Shown: positions 26,933 through 36,270, counted from the stretch's first letter. The stretch: 64,000 nucleotides of DNA from Devosia sp. LC5 (GCF_000735585.1 NZ_JNNO01000023.1:62001-126000), one strand, 5' to 3'. The notes: generated by a model from the letters alone, not told the origin. Numbers and translations are program-made.

Positions 26933-28222
26933 ATGCTCCGCACAAGTATCCTTGCCTGCCTGCTGGCGCTCTCCACGGCCGTTCCTGCGCTCGCCCAAAC
27001 CATGGCGCCCAGCATCGAGCAGCCAGTCACTATCACTTTCTACAATTACAATCTCGCCGCGGCGGGTCTGGGCGCCGAAGCCACGCAGAAGCTGATCAAC
27101 GAATTCATGGCTGCCAATCCCAACGTCACTGTGACTGGCGTGCCCTATGGCAGCGCCGATGGCAGCCGCATCCAGGCCGACCTTGCCGCCGGCCTGCCGG
27201 TCGACGTGGTCCAGACCGTGTTCAGCGATCTCGACTTCTCGGTCACCAATTTCGGCGCTCAGGCGCTGGAAGACATTGTTCCCGCCGGAGAAATCGCAAC
27301 GCATCTGCAAGGCATGCATCCCAATGGCACCAAGCTGGGCGTCTTGAATGGCAAGACCTATGGTCTGGCCTATACGTTCTCGACGCCGGTGCTGTTCTAC
27401 AACGCCGATCTCTTCCGCGCGGCGGGCCTGGACCCGGACAATCCGCCCAAGACCTGGGCAGACGTCAAATCGGCCGCCCTTGCCGTCGAGGAAAAGACCG
27501 ACGCCGAAGGCTTCACCGCAGGTATTACCGGTCCCAGCGCAGTCGACTGGCTGTTCCAGGGCGTCGTTCGCTCCAACAATGGCGAAGTGATTTCGCGCGA
27601 CCGAAAGACGCTCAAATTCGCCGAGCCGGAAGCGATTGAGGCCGTCGCCATGTTGCGTGATCTCTACGACGCCGGGGTCTACGAGAATTACGACTTTGCC
27701 GGTGCCGTCGATGGTATGGCTTCGGGCAATCTGGCCATGTATTTGCAGACTAGCGCGCTCCAGGGCTCGCTGGTGGCCGGAGCCAACGGCAATTACGAGC
27801 TGCGCTCGTCCACCATGCCCCGCTTCGCCGACAAGCCGACCCGCCCGAATAATTCGGGCTCAGCCTTGACCATCCACACCACCGATCCACTCAAGCAACG
27901 CGCCGCCTGGGAGCTGATGAAGTTTCTGACGTCCGAGCATGGCTATACGATCATTACCTCGGAGATCGGCTATCTGCCGCTGCGTCCCGCCATCGTCACC
28001 GATCCCAAATACCTGGCCGGCTGGATCGCCGACCATCCGCTGGTCGCGCCTAATCTCGAGCAGCTTGACCGTCTCGAGCCCTGGGACCCGATGCCGGGCG
28101 CGAATTATCGGCAGATCGTCAAAACGATGATGGATGCGGTGGAAATGTCGATCTTCGGCGGCGCCGATGTTGCGACCACGCTGGCCGACGCTCAGGCCAA
28201 CGCCCAGGCGCTGATGCCCTGA
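26933..28222 (+). CDS. ABC solute-binding protein, family 1 (copy 2)
   Basis: 429 aa from ATG 26933, giving a clean signal peptide (MLRTSILACLLALSTAVPA, cleavage near ALAQ). A GTG overlapping the previous stop (26915) would add six residues and spoil it. Shares with copy 1 the segments ITFYNYNLA, GKTYGLAYTFSTPVLFYNADLF and NNSGSAL. Periplasmic receptor for the permeases that follow. UgpB-like resemblance suggests glycerophosphodiester or a related compound, not proven. Confidence 0.87.
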   Translation: MLRTSILACLLALSTAVPALAQTMAPSIEQPVTITFYNYNLAAAGLGAEATQKLINEFMAANPNVTVTGVPYGSADGSRIQADLAAGLPVDVVQTVFSDLDFSVTNFGAQALEDIVPAGEIATHLQGMHPNGTKLGVLNGKTYGLAYTFSTPVLFYNADLFRAAGLDPDNPPKTWADVKSAALAVEEKTDAEGFTAGITGPSAVDWLFQGVVRSNNGEVISRDRKTLKFAEPEAIEAVAMLRDLYDAGVYENYDFAGAVDGMASGNLAMYLQTSALQGSLVAGANGNYELRSSTMPRFADKPTRPNNSGSALTIHTTDPLKQRAAWELMKFLTSEHGYTIITSEIGYLPLRPAIVTDPKYLAGWIADHPLVAPNLEQLDRLEPWDPMPGANYRQIVKTMMDAVEMSIFGGADVATTLADAQANAQALMP

Positions 28223-28275
28223 CCCTTTGGCTCGCCCTACGGGGCGGGCCTCCCACTCTCTGACAGGAGCGCGAA

Positions 28276-29196
28276 ATGGCCATTGCTGCCCACGCCCCAA
28301 CCCGTTTGCGACGCATCAGCAACGCGCGCTGGGCCCCCTGGCTTTATCTGGCTCCAGCCCTGATCACCTTGGTCGTGTGGATCTACTGGCCGCTCGTCGA
28401 CGCCGTACGCCTCAGCTTTTTCCAGTGGAACATGCTGCCCAATTCCCCTCAGGTCTTTGTCGGCTGGGAGAATTATCAGCGCATTTTCGCACTGCCTAAG
28501 TTCTGGCAGGCCCTGCGCAATACCGGCGTCTATGTTCTGGGGCTGTTGCCACTGGCCGTGCTCATTCCGCTGGCCATCGCCATCTACACCCACGACCTGC
28601 CCGAGCGTTCGCGCAACATCTACCGCGCCATCATTTTCGTGCCGATGATCATCGCCCCGGTGGTCGCCGCTGCCGTCTGGCGCTGGCTGCTTGATCCCGC
28701 CTATGGCCTTGCCAATCAGGCCATCAAGGGCGTCGGGCTCGATCCGGTCAAGTTCCTCTCCGATCCCAACGTGGCAATCTGGACCGTCATCGCCATTACG
28801 GGCTGGAAGCTGATGGGCTTTTCCACCCTCATCCTCTCCGCCGCCAATGCCAATATCAATCCCACGTTGATCGAGGCTGCCCGCATGGATGGCGCCGGCA
28901 AATGGGAAATCATCCGCGACGTGCGCTTGCCGCTGCTCAGCTCCACCGTGCTGTTTCTGGTGGTCATGACCATCCTGCTCGGGGCGCAGTGGAGCTTCAC
29001 CTATATCAATGTGCTGACCGGCGGGGGCCCGCTCGGCGCCACCACCAACATCTATTACCTGCTCTGGGATTTCGGCTTCTCCACCATGTCGGTGGGTTGG
29101 GGCTCTGCCTCGGCGGTCATCCTCTTTCTTGGCTTCGGCGTGCTGGCCTTCGTGCTGTTCCGCCTGATCGACCGGTATTCCTTCCATGACAATTGA
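28276..29196 (+). CDS. ABC transporter permease, UgpA/MalF type
   Basis: 306 aa with about six hydrophobic segments, the first near residues 18-45 (APWLYLAPALITLVVWIYWP). The EAA loop that docks with the ATPase reads EAARMDGAGKWEIIRDV. ATG 28276 follows AGGAG. Inner-membrane subunit, pairs with the next gene. Its stop lies inside the next gene's start region (11-base overlap). Confidence 0.9.
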   Translation: MAIAAHAPTRLRRISNARWAPWLYLAPALITLVVWIYWPLVDAVRLSFFQWNMLPNSPQVFVGWENYQRIFALPKFWQALRNTGVYVLGLLPLAVLIPLAIAIYTHDLPERSRNIYRAIIFVPMIIAPVVAAAVWRWLLDPAYGLANQAIKGVGLDPVKFLSDPNVAIWTVIAITGWKLMGFSTLILSAANANINPTLIEAARMDGAGKWEIIRDVRLPLLSSTVLFLVVMTILLGAQWSFTYINVLTGGGPLGATTNIYYLLWDFGFSTMSVGWGSASAVILFLGFGVLAFVLFRLIDRYSFHDN

Positions 29197-30061
29197 TGTG
29201 ATTGCCCGTCCGGCCCGGGCCCGGCCCGTCACCCTGCGCCGCATTTCGAACCGCTCCGGTCTCAATACCGCTGCGGGGCATCTGCTGATGGTGCTATTGT
29301 CGATCTTCTGCCTGTTTCCGGTCTATTGGATGCTGGTCAGCTCGTTCCGCCCGGCCAACACACTGTTCGAAACCAGCCTGTGGCCGACGCAACCTTCGCT
29401 CGACAATTACACGCGGGCCGTGGACGCGATCCCGATCGCCCGCATGTTGATCAACACCCTGGTCTTTTCGGCAGTTTCCACGGTCTTCCAATTGCTGACC
29501 GGCATTCTCGCCGCCTTCGCTTTTGCCCGCTGGAAATTCCCCTTCGACAAGCTGGTCTATACCGGCGTGGCGCTGACCTGGCTGGTGCCCTTCCAGGTGG
29601 TGATGATCCCCAATTACCTGCTGATCGCGCAAATGGGCCTGCTCGACAGCGTACTCGCACTGATCCTGCCCAATATCGCGGCGGCACTCGCCATCATGCT
29701 GCTGGCCCAGGCCATGCGCGGTTTTCCCAAGGAGGTCATCGAGGCCGCCCGCATGGATGGCGCCAGCAATTGGCGGGTTCTGTGGGAAGTGCTGGTGCCC
29801 AATCTGCGCGGCACCATCGCCTCGCTGGCCATCCTCATCTTCATCTCGACCTGGAACGAATACTTCTGGCCGCTGCTGCTCAGCCGCACCGCCGAGAACA
29901 GCGTCATCCAGATCGGCATCCAGATGTTCATGACCGCCGAAGGCAATCAGTGGGGACCGCTGATGGCTGCCTCGACGCTAGCCAGCCTGCCGGTCCTCGT
30001 CATCTATGTCGTCCTGCAGCGCCAGGTCGTCCAATCCTTCATGAAGTCCGGAATCCGCTGA
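29186..30061 (+). CDS. ABC transporter permease, UgpE/MalG type
   Basis: 291 aa, six hydrophobic segments, EAA loop EAARMDGASNWRVLWEV at about 185-200. Starts within the end of the first permease gene and its stop overlaps the phosphatase ATG (TGATG), so the operon is tightly coupled. Confidence 0.9.
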   Translation: MTIDVIARPARARPVTLRRISNRSGLNTAAGHLLMVLLSIFCLFPVYWMLVSSFRPANTLFETSLWPTQPSLDNYTRAVDAIPIARMLINTLVFSAVSTVFQLLTGILAAFAFARWKFPFDKLVYTGVALTWLVPFQVVMIPNYLLIAQMGLLDSVLALILPNIAAALAIMLLAQAMRGFPKEVIEAARMDGASNWRVLWEVLVPNLRGTIASLAILIFISTWNEYFWPLLLSRTAENSVIQIGIQMFMTAEGNQWGPLMAASTLASLPVLVIYVVLQRQVVQSFMKSGIR

Positions 30062-30798
30062 TGCAATCCGCACCAACCCGTCACCTGCCCATCAAGGGCA
30101 CCTATAATGTCCGCGACCTGGGCGGCTATGCCGCGGCCGGTGGCAAGACCCAATGGCGCCGCATCCTGCGCGCCGACGCATTGCACCGGCTCGACGGCGA
30201 CGGGGTTGCGGCGATGCTGGCTTCCGGCATTACCACCGTAATCGATCTGCGCCACGGCGACGAACTCATCCATCAGCCCAACCCGTTCAACGGACACGGC
30301 GCCGTGGTCTACCACAATGTGTCGCTGCTCGATGGATTAGCGCCCAGCCTGATGGGTGAAGGCGATGTGCTGCTCGAACTCTACAAGCTCGCTCTGACCC
30401 AGCGCCAGCCTGCCCTGGCCCAGGTGCTGCGCATCATTGCCGACGCGCCAGCCGGCGCAGTCCTCTTCCACTGCACCGCGGGCAAGGATCGTACCGGCAT
30501 CGTCGCCGCGCTGTTGCTTGGCGTGGCGGGTGTCGAAGCCGGGCTCATCGTCGAGGATTATGCACTCACAGCCGAGCTCATCGCCCCGATCGTCGCTGAT
30601 ATCACGGCCGGCGCCGTCGCCCGCGGGGCAGACCCCGCCAGCTTTCAACGCCTGCTGGCGTCCGAACCCGCCACCATGGCGGCGACCCTTGCTTTCATCC
30701 AGGCCGAGTTCGGCTCCATCGCGGCCTATGTGGAACGGATCGGACTGGACCAGGTCACGATCGAACGCTTGCGCAACCGCCTTTTGGGAGAGTTCTGA
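30061..30798 (+). CDS. IphP-type tyrosine/dual-specificity phosphatase (copy 2)
   Basis: 245 aa from ATG 30061. P-loop [10 protein letters not shown] with C138. Resembles copy 1 throughout ([10 protein letters not shown] in place of CNIRDLGGYA). Inserted between permease and ATPase genes with one-base overlaps on both sides, so its product must be made with the transporter. I infer dephosphorylation of the incoming substrate; a signalling role on tyrosine is possible. Confidence 0.84.
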   Translation: MQSAPTRHLPIKGTYNVRDLGGYAAAGGKTQWRRILRADALHRLDGDGVAAMLASGITTVIDLRHGDELIHQPNPFNGHGAVVYHNVSLLDGLAPSLMGEGDVLLELYKLALTQRQPALAQVLRIIADAPAGAVLFHCTAGKDRTGIVAALLLGVAGVEAGLIVEDYALTAELIAPIVADITAGAVARGADPASFQRLLASEPATMAATLAFIQAEFGSIAAYVERIGLDQVTIERLRNRLLGEF

Positions 30799-31919
30799 TG
30801 GCCGATGTCACGATCACCAATGTCAAGAAATCCTATGACGGCAAGCCCGTGTTGCACGGTATCGACGTCGCCCTGCCCGATGGCCATTTCGTGGTTATTG
30901 TCGGCCCGTCGGGCTGTGGCAAATCAACCCTGCTGCGCATGATCGCCGGCCTCGAGGATATCACCTCGGGCACGATCGCCATCGGGGGCACGGTGATGAA
31001 CGACATCGAACCTGCCGATCGCGGCTGCGCCATGGTGTTCCAGAACTATGCGCTCTACCCGCACATGAGTGTGCGGCAGAATATCGCCTATCCGCTCCGC
31101 CTCGCCAAACTCCCTCCTGCCGAACGCGATCTACGCGTCGACCAGGCTGCCAAAATTCTCAACCTCACCGATTATCTCGATCGTCGCCCCGCCCAGCTGT
31201 CGGGCGGCCAGCGCCAGCGCGTCGCCATGGGCCGTGCCATCGTGCGCGAACCCGATGTTTTCTTGTTCGATGAGCCGCTCTCCAATCTCGATGCCTTGTT
31301 ACGGGTGCAGATGCGCATCGAGATCAAGCGCCTGCATAAACGCCTCAACGCCACCTCCATTTTCGTTACGCACGATCAGGTGGAAGCCATGACGCTAGCG
31401 GATACACTCATTGTCATGAATGCCGGGCGGGTCGAACAGATCGGTTCGCCCGCCGAGATTTATCGCAAGCCCGCCTCGGTCTTCGTTGCCGGCTTCATGG
31501 GCTCGCCAGCGATGAACCTGCTGCCCGCCACTGTCGGCGAAAATGGCGCCATTACACTTGATGGCATTGCCGGCAATGCCACAATCGCCCAATCCAAACT
31601 GGCCAGGGGCACCCCAGTTACAGTCGGCATCCGCCCCGAGAGCATCTTGCTCTCAACCGAGCCCAACAAGGGATTGCCGGTCACCATCGACCTGGTGGAA
31701 GAACTGGGCGGCTCCCGCGTGGCCTATGGCAATTTGGGCGGCCGCGAACTGGCCGTCGTCCTGCCGCCAGGCGAGGAGAACCTGGAAGGGGAGACCGTAT
31801 GGCTGACATTCCCGCCCCAGGCCTTGCAAGGCTTTGACCGCGTCACCGGCAAGCGCCTCGCGACCGACCTGATTGCGGGCAATTCCGCCCCGGCCAGCGC
31901 CCAAGCCGCGGCCGTCTAA
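30798..31919 (+). CDS. ABC transporter ATPase, UgpC/MalK type
   Basis: 373 aa. Walker A GPSGCGKS at 36-43, signature LSGGQRQ at 134-140, Walker B with D158-E159, H-loop [10 protein letters not shown]. The C-terminal ~130 residues form the OB-type regulatory domain typical of MalK/UgpC. ATG overlaps the phosphatase stop. Powers the permeases encoded just upstream and perhaps also serves the first binding protein. Confidence 0.93.
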   Translation: MADVTITNVKKSYDGKPVLHGIDVALPDGHFVVIVGPSGCGKSTLLRMIAGLEDITSGTIAIGGTVMNDIEPADRGCAMVFQNYALYPHMSVRQNIAYPLRLAKLPPAERDLRVDQAAKILNLTDYLDRRPAQLSGGQRQRVAMGRAIVREPDVFLFDEPLSNLDALLRVQMRIEIKRLHKRLNATSIFVTHDQVEAMTLADTLIVMNAGRVEQIGSPAEIYRKPASVFVAGFMGSPAMNLLPATVGENGAITLDGIAGNATIAQSKLARGTPVTVGIRPESILLSTEPNKGLPVTIDLVEELGGSRVAYGNLGGRELAVVLPPGEENLEGETVWLTFPPQALQGFDRVTGKRLATDLIAGNSAPASAQAAAV

Positions 31920-32005
31920 TGGGTCAGCCGACAATCAGCGGGAGACATGCGGGCTCGCCATGAGCTAACCCGAGGCAGACTCAAAAATGGCGGTGGCGCT
32001 GGGCC

Positions 32006-32914
32006 CTACAGCCCTCCCGCACCGGCTCGTCGGACAAGTTCGTCTACCACTATGCGGACCCTTGGGAGCATGGTGCGGGTTGCTGGCCAGACGGCGTTGA
32101 ACGGGGATCGCACCTGACAACGGTCCGGCAACACGACGACCAGTTCACCCGCGTCGATGCGGGCCTGGACCAGTGACTGCGGCATTTGACACAAGCCGAA
32201 ACCAGCTACAGCCATTTCAATGACGACCTCACCGTCGCTTGCCTGATGCGTTGCCAGCGGGTCAAAAGACTGGATACGATTTTCCTCATCGACAAAGCGC
32301 CAGGCGACTGGTCGGTCGGGCCGGCTTCCCAGAATGCAGGCGTGACGGTGCAGGTCACTCAGCCTCATCGGCACGCCATGCGTCTCCAGATAGCTGGGCG
32401 CCGCACAGAGGAGGAGGCGTTGCGATCCGAGCGGCCTGGCTGCAATATCGGCGCGATCCGGTAGCTCGCCGAACCGAAGGCACAGGTCCACCCCTTCCTC
32501 CACCGGGTCGATGATCCGATCCGAAAAGCTCGCGACCAGGCGCAGGTCGGGATGGGCCCTGAGGACGTCCAGCAGGATCGGCATGGCGACCCGACGGCCA
32601 AATGCCGCGGGCATGTCCACCCGGAGTATACCTCGCACAGTGCTTGCTCTCGAGCGGGCAAAGTCCTCCGCTGACCGGAGCTGATCAAGGGCAGCCTCGG
32701 CTTGCTGGAGATAGGCCGCGCCTTCCGGTGTCAACGACAGCCGCCGTGTCGTGCGGTGCAGCAGCTTGACGTCAAGCCGGCTTTCCAGTTGCGCCACCGA
32801 TTTGGCGGCCGCTGACTTGGTTATGCCCAACCGGGCAGCTGCCGCAGTGAACGAGCCGGATTTTACCGCATTGATGAAGACTTCGACGCCAGCGAAAGTG
32901 TTGGTGAGAGCCAT
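32006..32914 (-). CDS. LysR-family regulator
   Basis: 302 aa from ATG 32914; the open frame extends to 33403 but that part lies antisense to the neighbouring gene. N-terminal winged HTH: SFTAAAARLGITKSAAAKSVAQLESRL. C-terminal periplasmic-binding-like effector domain. Divergent from the old-yellow-enzyme gene, with 108 bases between, so it most likely controls that gene. Confidence 0.9.
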   Translation of the reverse strand: MALTNTFAGVEVFINAVKSGSFTAAAARLGITKSAAAKSVAQLESRLDVKLLHRTTRRLSLTPEGAAYLQQAEAALDQLRSAEDFARSRASTVRGILRVDMPAAFGRRVAMPILLDVLRAHPDLRLVASFSDRIIDPVEEGVDLCLRFGELPDRADIAARPLGSQRLLLCAAPSYLETHGVPMRLSDLHRHACILGSRPDRPVAWRFVDEENRIQSFDPLATHQASDGEVVIEMAVAGFGLCQMPQSLVQARIDAGELVVVLPDRCQVRSPFNAVWPATRTMLPRVRIVVDELVRRAGAGGL

Positions 32915-33022
32915 CTGACGCGCCTCGATTGACGCCCTCAAGTCTACGATCTGGCAACCCGAAGCGCAATTGTCTCCGGAGTGCTGCGCGGCCATATCTG
33001 CTCCCAACCCAAGGAGTTGCAG

Positions 33023-34084
33023 ATGTCCCGCTTGTTCGACCCGTTGAAAATTGGCGCCCTCACGCTGCCGAACCGCATCATCATGGCGCCACTCACCCGC
33101 AAGCGCGCGGGTATCGAGCGCGTTCCGAACGCCATGATGGCGGAATATTATCGGCAACGGTCCGGGGCCGGTTTGATCCTGAGCGAAGCGACGTCGGTAT
33201 CCCCACAGGGCGTCGGCTATTGGGGGACGCCCGGGATCTGGAACGATGCCCAAATGGAAGGCTGGAAACACGTCACCCAGGCGATCCACCAAGCCGGTGG
33301 TCGCATGTTCCTGCAATTGTGGCACGTTGGCCGCATCTCCGACCCTGAACTCCTCGACGGTGAGCTTCCGGTGGCCCCCAGCGCGATTGCGGCTGCCGGT
33401 CATGTCTCATCGTTACGCCCGAAGCGCCCACATCCCGTTCCACGTGCACTGGAAACCCAGGAAATTCCTGGCATCGTCGATGACTTTAGACGTGGCGCCG
33501 AGCGGGCGAAGGCGGCTGGTTTTGACGGGGTCGAGCTGCATGCCGCCAATGGCTATCTCATCGATCAATTCCTGCAGGACAAAACCAACAAGCGGACCGA
33601 CCGATATGGCGGTTCGGTGGAGAACCGAGCCCGGTTCCTCCTCGAAATCGTCGATGCGGTGATCGCGGCGTGGGGTGCTGATCGCGTCGGGGTACATCTG
33701 CGGCCCCGTGGCGAGGAACACGATATGGGTGACAGCAATCCCAGGGCGATCTTCGGCTACGTCGCCGACGAACTCGCGAAGCGGAAAATCGCGTTCATTT
33801 TTGTTCGTGAGATTGAAGCCGAAGACAGCTTGCTTGGTGAGATCAAGCGCCGGTTTGGCGGTCCGGTGATTGCCAACGAACTCATGTCGAAGGAAGATGG
33901 CGAACGGTTTATTGAAGCCGGCATTGCCGACGCGCTGGCCTATGGGCGCGACTACATCGCTACCCCCGATCTCGCAGAGCGTCTTCGGGAGGGCCTACCT
34001 TTGAACACACCGAACAAGGATACGTTCTACGGCGAAGGTCCGGAGGGTTACATCGATTATCCGAGGCTCTTGCCGTTGCGGTGA
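33023..34084 (+). CDS. Old yellow enzyme, NemA-type ene-reductase
   Basis: 353 aa from ATG 33023, six bases after AAGGAG. FMN-dependent TIM barrel: PLTRKRAG near the N-terminus, the substrate-binding pair H-x2-N in GVELHAANGYLIDQF, and the KRTDRYGGS loop. Reduces activated alkenes, quinones or nitro compounds with NAD(P)H. Probably induced through the divergent LysR gene in response to electrophiles. Confidence 0.92.
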   Translation: MSRLFDPLKIGALTLPNRIIMAPLTRKRAGIERVPNAMMAEYYRQRSGAGLILSEATSVSPQGVGYWGTPGIWNDAQMEGWKHVTQAIHQAGGRMFLQLWHVGRISDPELLDGELPVAPSAIAAAGHVSSLRPKRPHPVPRALETQEIPGIVDDFRRGAERAKAAGFDGVELHAANGYLIDQFLQDKTNKRTDRYGGSVENRARFLLEIVDAVIAAWGADRVGVHLRPRGEEHDMGDSNPRAIFGYVADELAKRKIAFIFVREIEAEDSLLGEIKRRFGGPVIANELMSKEDGERFIEAGIADALAYGRDYIATPDLAERLREGLPLNTPNKDTFYGEGPEGYIDYPRLLPLR

Positions 34085-34097
34085 TGCGGGTCCGCCT

Positions 34098-34170
34098 AGA
34101 TCATCGTCGCTCCAAGCCGGTGATGCAGCGCCTTGATCTTGCTGCGCATCTGCACCCGCAGCGGGCGAAC
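34098..34170 (-). pseudogene. Fragment of a MalK/UgpC-type ABC ATPase gene
   Basis: Read leftward, the frame gives PLRVQMRSKIKALHHRLGA then TMI and a TAG. In intact MalK-type ATPases this region continues into the H-loop (YVTHDQ). Here the stop falls at the Tyr codon. Sequence 5' of the fragment does not match the family. It is a short remnant lying against repeat copy 2, evidence of rearrangement at this junction. Confidence 0.55.
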
Positions 34171-34183
34171 CGCCGCTCGCGGG

Positions 34184-34288
34184 ATGGGCTCCGGAATACC
34201 AGGACGCTTTGGAATTGATCGAAGTCACGACGTTGTTTTTCAACTACTTAGGCGTCGCCCCGATACCTAACCTGTGCGGTACGGCACA
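34184..34288 (+). repeat. Diverged direct repeat, copy 2
   Basis: Matches 21426-21530 over its full 105 bases at about 89% identity (12 differences by eye). The plus-strand frame reads ALELIEVTTLFFNYLGVAP. It contains the palindrome-like TGTGCGGTACGGCACA. With copy 1 it brackets the 12.6-kb uptake/oxidoreductase region. Confidence 0.7.
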
Positions 34289-34349
34289 GCTTGTCTGATG
34301 GCGGCAACTGCATTAATGCACAAGGACACTGCCCGGGACCACCACCGCC

Positions 34350-35225
34350 ATGCTGTTCAAGTCCGCCGATGAGTTCGTGAAGGCCCCGCGCCGCACCGTG
34401 ACGGTGTTCGGCATGGCCGGCGTTGGCAAGACGCGGCTGAGCAATATGCTGCGCGCCTCGCGCTGGTTCCACTATTCGGCCGATTACCGCATCGGTACGC
34501 GCTATATGGGCGAATATATCGTCGACAATTTCAAGCGCGAAGCCATGAAGGTGCCGTTCCTGGCGGATCTGCTGCGCTCGGATTCGATCTATATCTCGTC
34601 CAATATCACCTTCGACAATCTCGACCCGCTCTCGAGCTATCTCGGCACGCCCGGCAATCCGGACCAGGGCGGCTTGCCGCTGGCCGAATATCAGCGCCGG
34701 CAGGAACAGCATCGGGTGGCCGAAATTGCCGCCCTGCAGGACGTGCCGCATTTCATCGAGCGGGCCAAGGAACTCTATGGCTATGACGACTTCATCGCCG
34801 ACACCGGCGGCTCGCTGATCGAGGTGATCGATCCCTCCGATCCGCAAGACCCGGTGGTGCGGACGCTAGCGGCTTCTACCGCCCTTCTCTATATTCGCGG
34901 CACCGACAAGGACGCCACTGAACTGGTGAAGCGCTTCAAGCAGAGCCCCAAGCCGATGTATTACCGCCCCCCGTTCCTTGTCGAGAAGTGGGCCGAGTAC
35001 AAGGCGCTCAACAACATCGCCGAAGACTGCGACGTCGACCCTGCCGGGTTTGGCGCCTGGGGGTTCGAGGCGCTGCTGCATGACCGCCTGCCCCGCTACC
35101 AGGCGCTAGCCGACAATTTCGGTTATGTGGTGGAGGCGTCAGACTTGGCGATGGTGCGCGACGGTGACGAATTCGTCGATCTCATGGCCACAGCGATCGA
35201 GAAACGCGAGCAGCGAATGCGTTAG
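34350..35225 (+). CDS. P-loop ATP-binding protein, unknown role
   Basis: 291 aa from ATG 34350 (no strong ribosome site). Walker A GMAGVGKTRLS at about residues 20-30, near the N-terminus as in kinase or GTPase-like folds. The rest, with RDKA-like and FIADTGGSLIE segments, I cannot assign to a named family. Soluble. It precedes metA, separated by a hairpin. The presence of a P-loop suggests a nucleotide-dependent kinase or ATPase; substrate unknown. Confidence 0.65.
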   Translation: MLFKSADEFVKAPRRTVTVFGMAGVGKTRLSNMLRASRWFHYSADYRIGTRYMGEYIVDNFKREAMKVPFLADLLRSDSIYISSNITFDNLDPLSSYLGTPGNPDQGGLPLAEYQRRQEQHRVAEIAALQDVPHFIERAKELYGYDDFIADTGGSLIEVIDPSDPQDPVVRTLAASTALLYIRGTDKDATELVKRFKQSPKPMYYRPPFLVEKWAEYKALNNIAEDCDVDPAGFGAWGFEALLHDRLPRYQALADNFGYVVEASDLAMVRDGDEFVDLMATAIEKREQRMR

Positions 35226-35249
35226 CGCGTTCTCCCATTGGAGACGCGC
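35225..35249 (+). terminator. Strong hairpin between the ATPase gene and metA
   Basis: GCGCG-T-TCTCC pairs with GGAGA-CGCGC around the loop CATT. It overlaps the ATPase stop codon and has no immediate T-run, only TCGTTTTCC ~15 bases on. It could attenuate or separate the two genes. Confidence 0.4.
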
Positions 35250-35294
35250 ACCTGCTTGAATCGTTTTCCGATCATTCTCGCTTAAGAGGCTGAT

Positions 35295-36206
35295 ATGCCT
35301 ATCCGTATTCCCGACGACCTGCCTGCCCGCAAGACCCTCGAGGACGAGGGCGTCTATGTGATGGATTCCACGCGCGCCGCGCGGCAGGACATCCGTCCGC
35401 TCGAAATCGGCCTGCTCAACCTGATGCCCAATAAGGAGCGCACCGAGACCCAGTTCACAAGGCTGATCGGCTCGACGCCGCTGCAGGTGGACCTGACACT
35501 GGTGCGCATCACCGACCATCAGTCCAAGCACACGTCCGAGGACTATCTCAAGACCTTCTACAAGACCTGGGAAGAGGTGCGGACCAAGAAGTTCGACGGC
35601 TTCATCGTGACCGGCGCGCCCATCGCCAACCTGCCGTTTGAAGAGGTGCGCTATTGGCCTGAAATGCTCGACATCATGGAGTGGACCAAGACCAATGTGC
35701 ACCACGCCATGTTCATCTGCTGGGGCGCGCAGGCGGCCTTGCACCACTTCCATGGCGCCAGGCGCTACCGCATGGACAACAAGGCTTTCGGCGTGTTCCG
35801 CCACCAGGTGACCAATCCGCGCTCGCCCTTCCTGCGCGGTTTTTCGGATAGCCCTATGATCCCGGTGTCGCGCTACAACGACATCGATCGGACCACGCTG
35901 GGGGAAAACCTCGAAGTGCTGATCGACAATGCTGAGATCGGGGTCTCCATGCTGGGCGATCGCAAGCATCGCGCGGTCTATTTCCTCAACCATCTGGAAT
36001 ATGACAACCGCTCGCTGGCCGACGAATATGAGCGCGATATCAAATCGGGGCTGGATACGCCGCCACCGGCCAATCTGTTTCCCAATGGGGACACCAGTGT
36101 CGAGCCGGAAAACCGCTGGCGCAGCCATGCACATCTGCTGTTCCAGAACTGGATCAACGAGATTTACCAGACGACGCCGTACGATATGGGCGAGATTGGG
36201 ACGTAG
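35295..36206 (+). CDS. metA: Homoserine O-acyltransferase MetA
   Basis: 303 aa, first committed step of methionine synthesis: homoserine acylation by acyl-CoA. Catalytic C142 in FICWGAQ, with His and Glu in the later FLNHLEYD region. C-terminal NRWRSHAHLLFQNWINEIYQ is typical. Residue 111, which in characterised MetA proteins separates acetyl- (Glu) from succinyl-CoA (Gly) users, is Ala here, so the acyl donor is open. A perfect terminator follows. Confidence 0.93.
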   Translation: MPIRIPDDLPARKTLEDEGVYVMDSTRAARQDIRPLEIGLLNLMPNKERTETQFTRLIGSTPLQVDLTLVRITDHQSKHTSEDYLKTFYKTWEEVRTKKFDGFIVTGAPIANLPFEEVRYWPEMLDIMEWTKTNVHHAMFICWGAQAALHHFHGARRYRMDNKAFGVFRHQVTNPRSPFLRGFSDSPMIPVSRYNDIDRTTLGENLEVLIDNAEIGVSMLGDRKHRAVYFLNHLEYDNRSLADEYERDIKSGLDTPPPANLFPNGDTSVEPENRWRSHAHLLFQNWINEIYQTTPYDMGEIGT

Positions 36207-36213
36207 CAAATGC

Positions 36214-36243
36214 AAACCGGCCCCGCGAGGGGCCGGTTTTTTT
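36214..36243 (+). terminator. Rho-independent terminator after metA
   Basis: AAACCGGCCCC pairs perfectly with GGGGCCGGTTT around GCGA, followed by a T-run of seven. Confidence 0.92.
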
Positions 36244-36270
36244 GTTGATGGATCGCGGCTGCGGAAGCAG

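Noticed and set aside
32915..33403. N-terminal extension of the LysR gene
   Set aside because: The LysR HTH begins right at ATG 32914; the extension is antisense to the old-yellow-enzyme gene.
35226..35294. SAM-II riboswitch upstream of metA
   Set aside because: The leader lacks the conserved SAM-II pseudoknot sequences; only a simple hairpin at 35225-35249 is seen.
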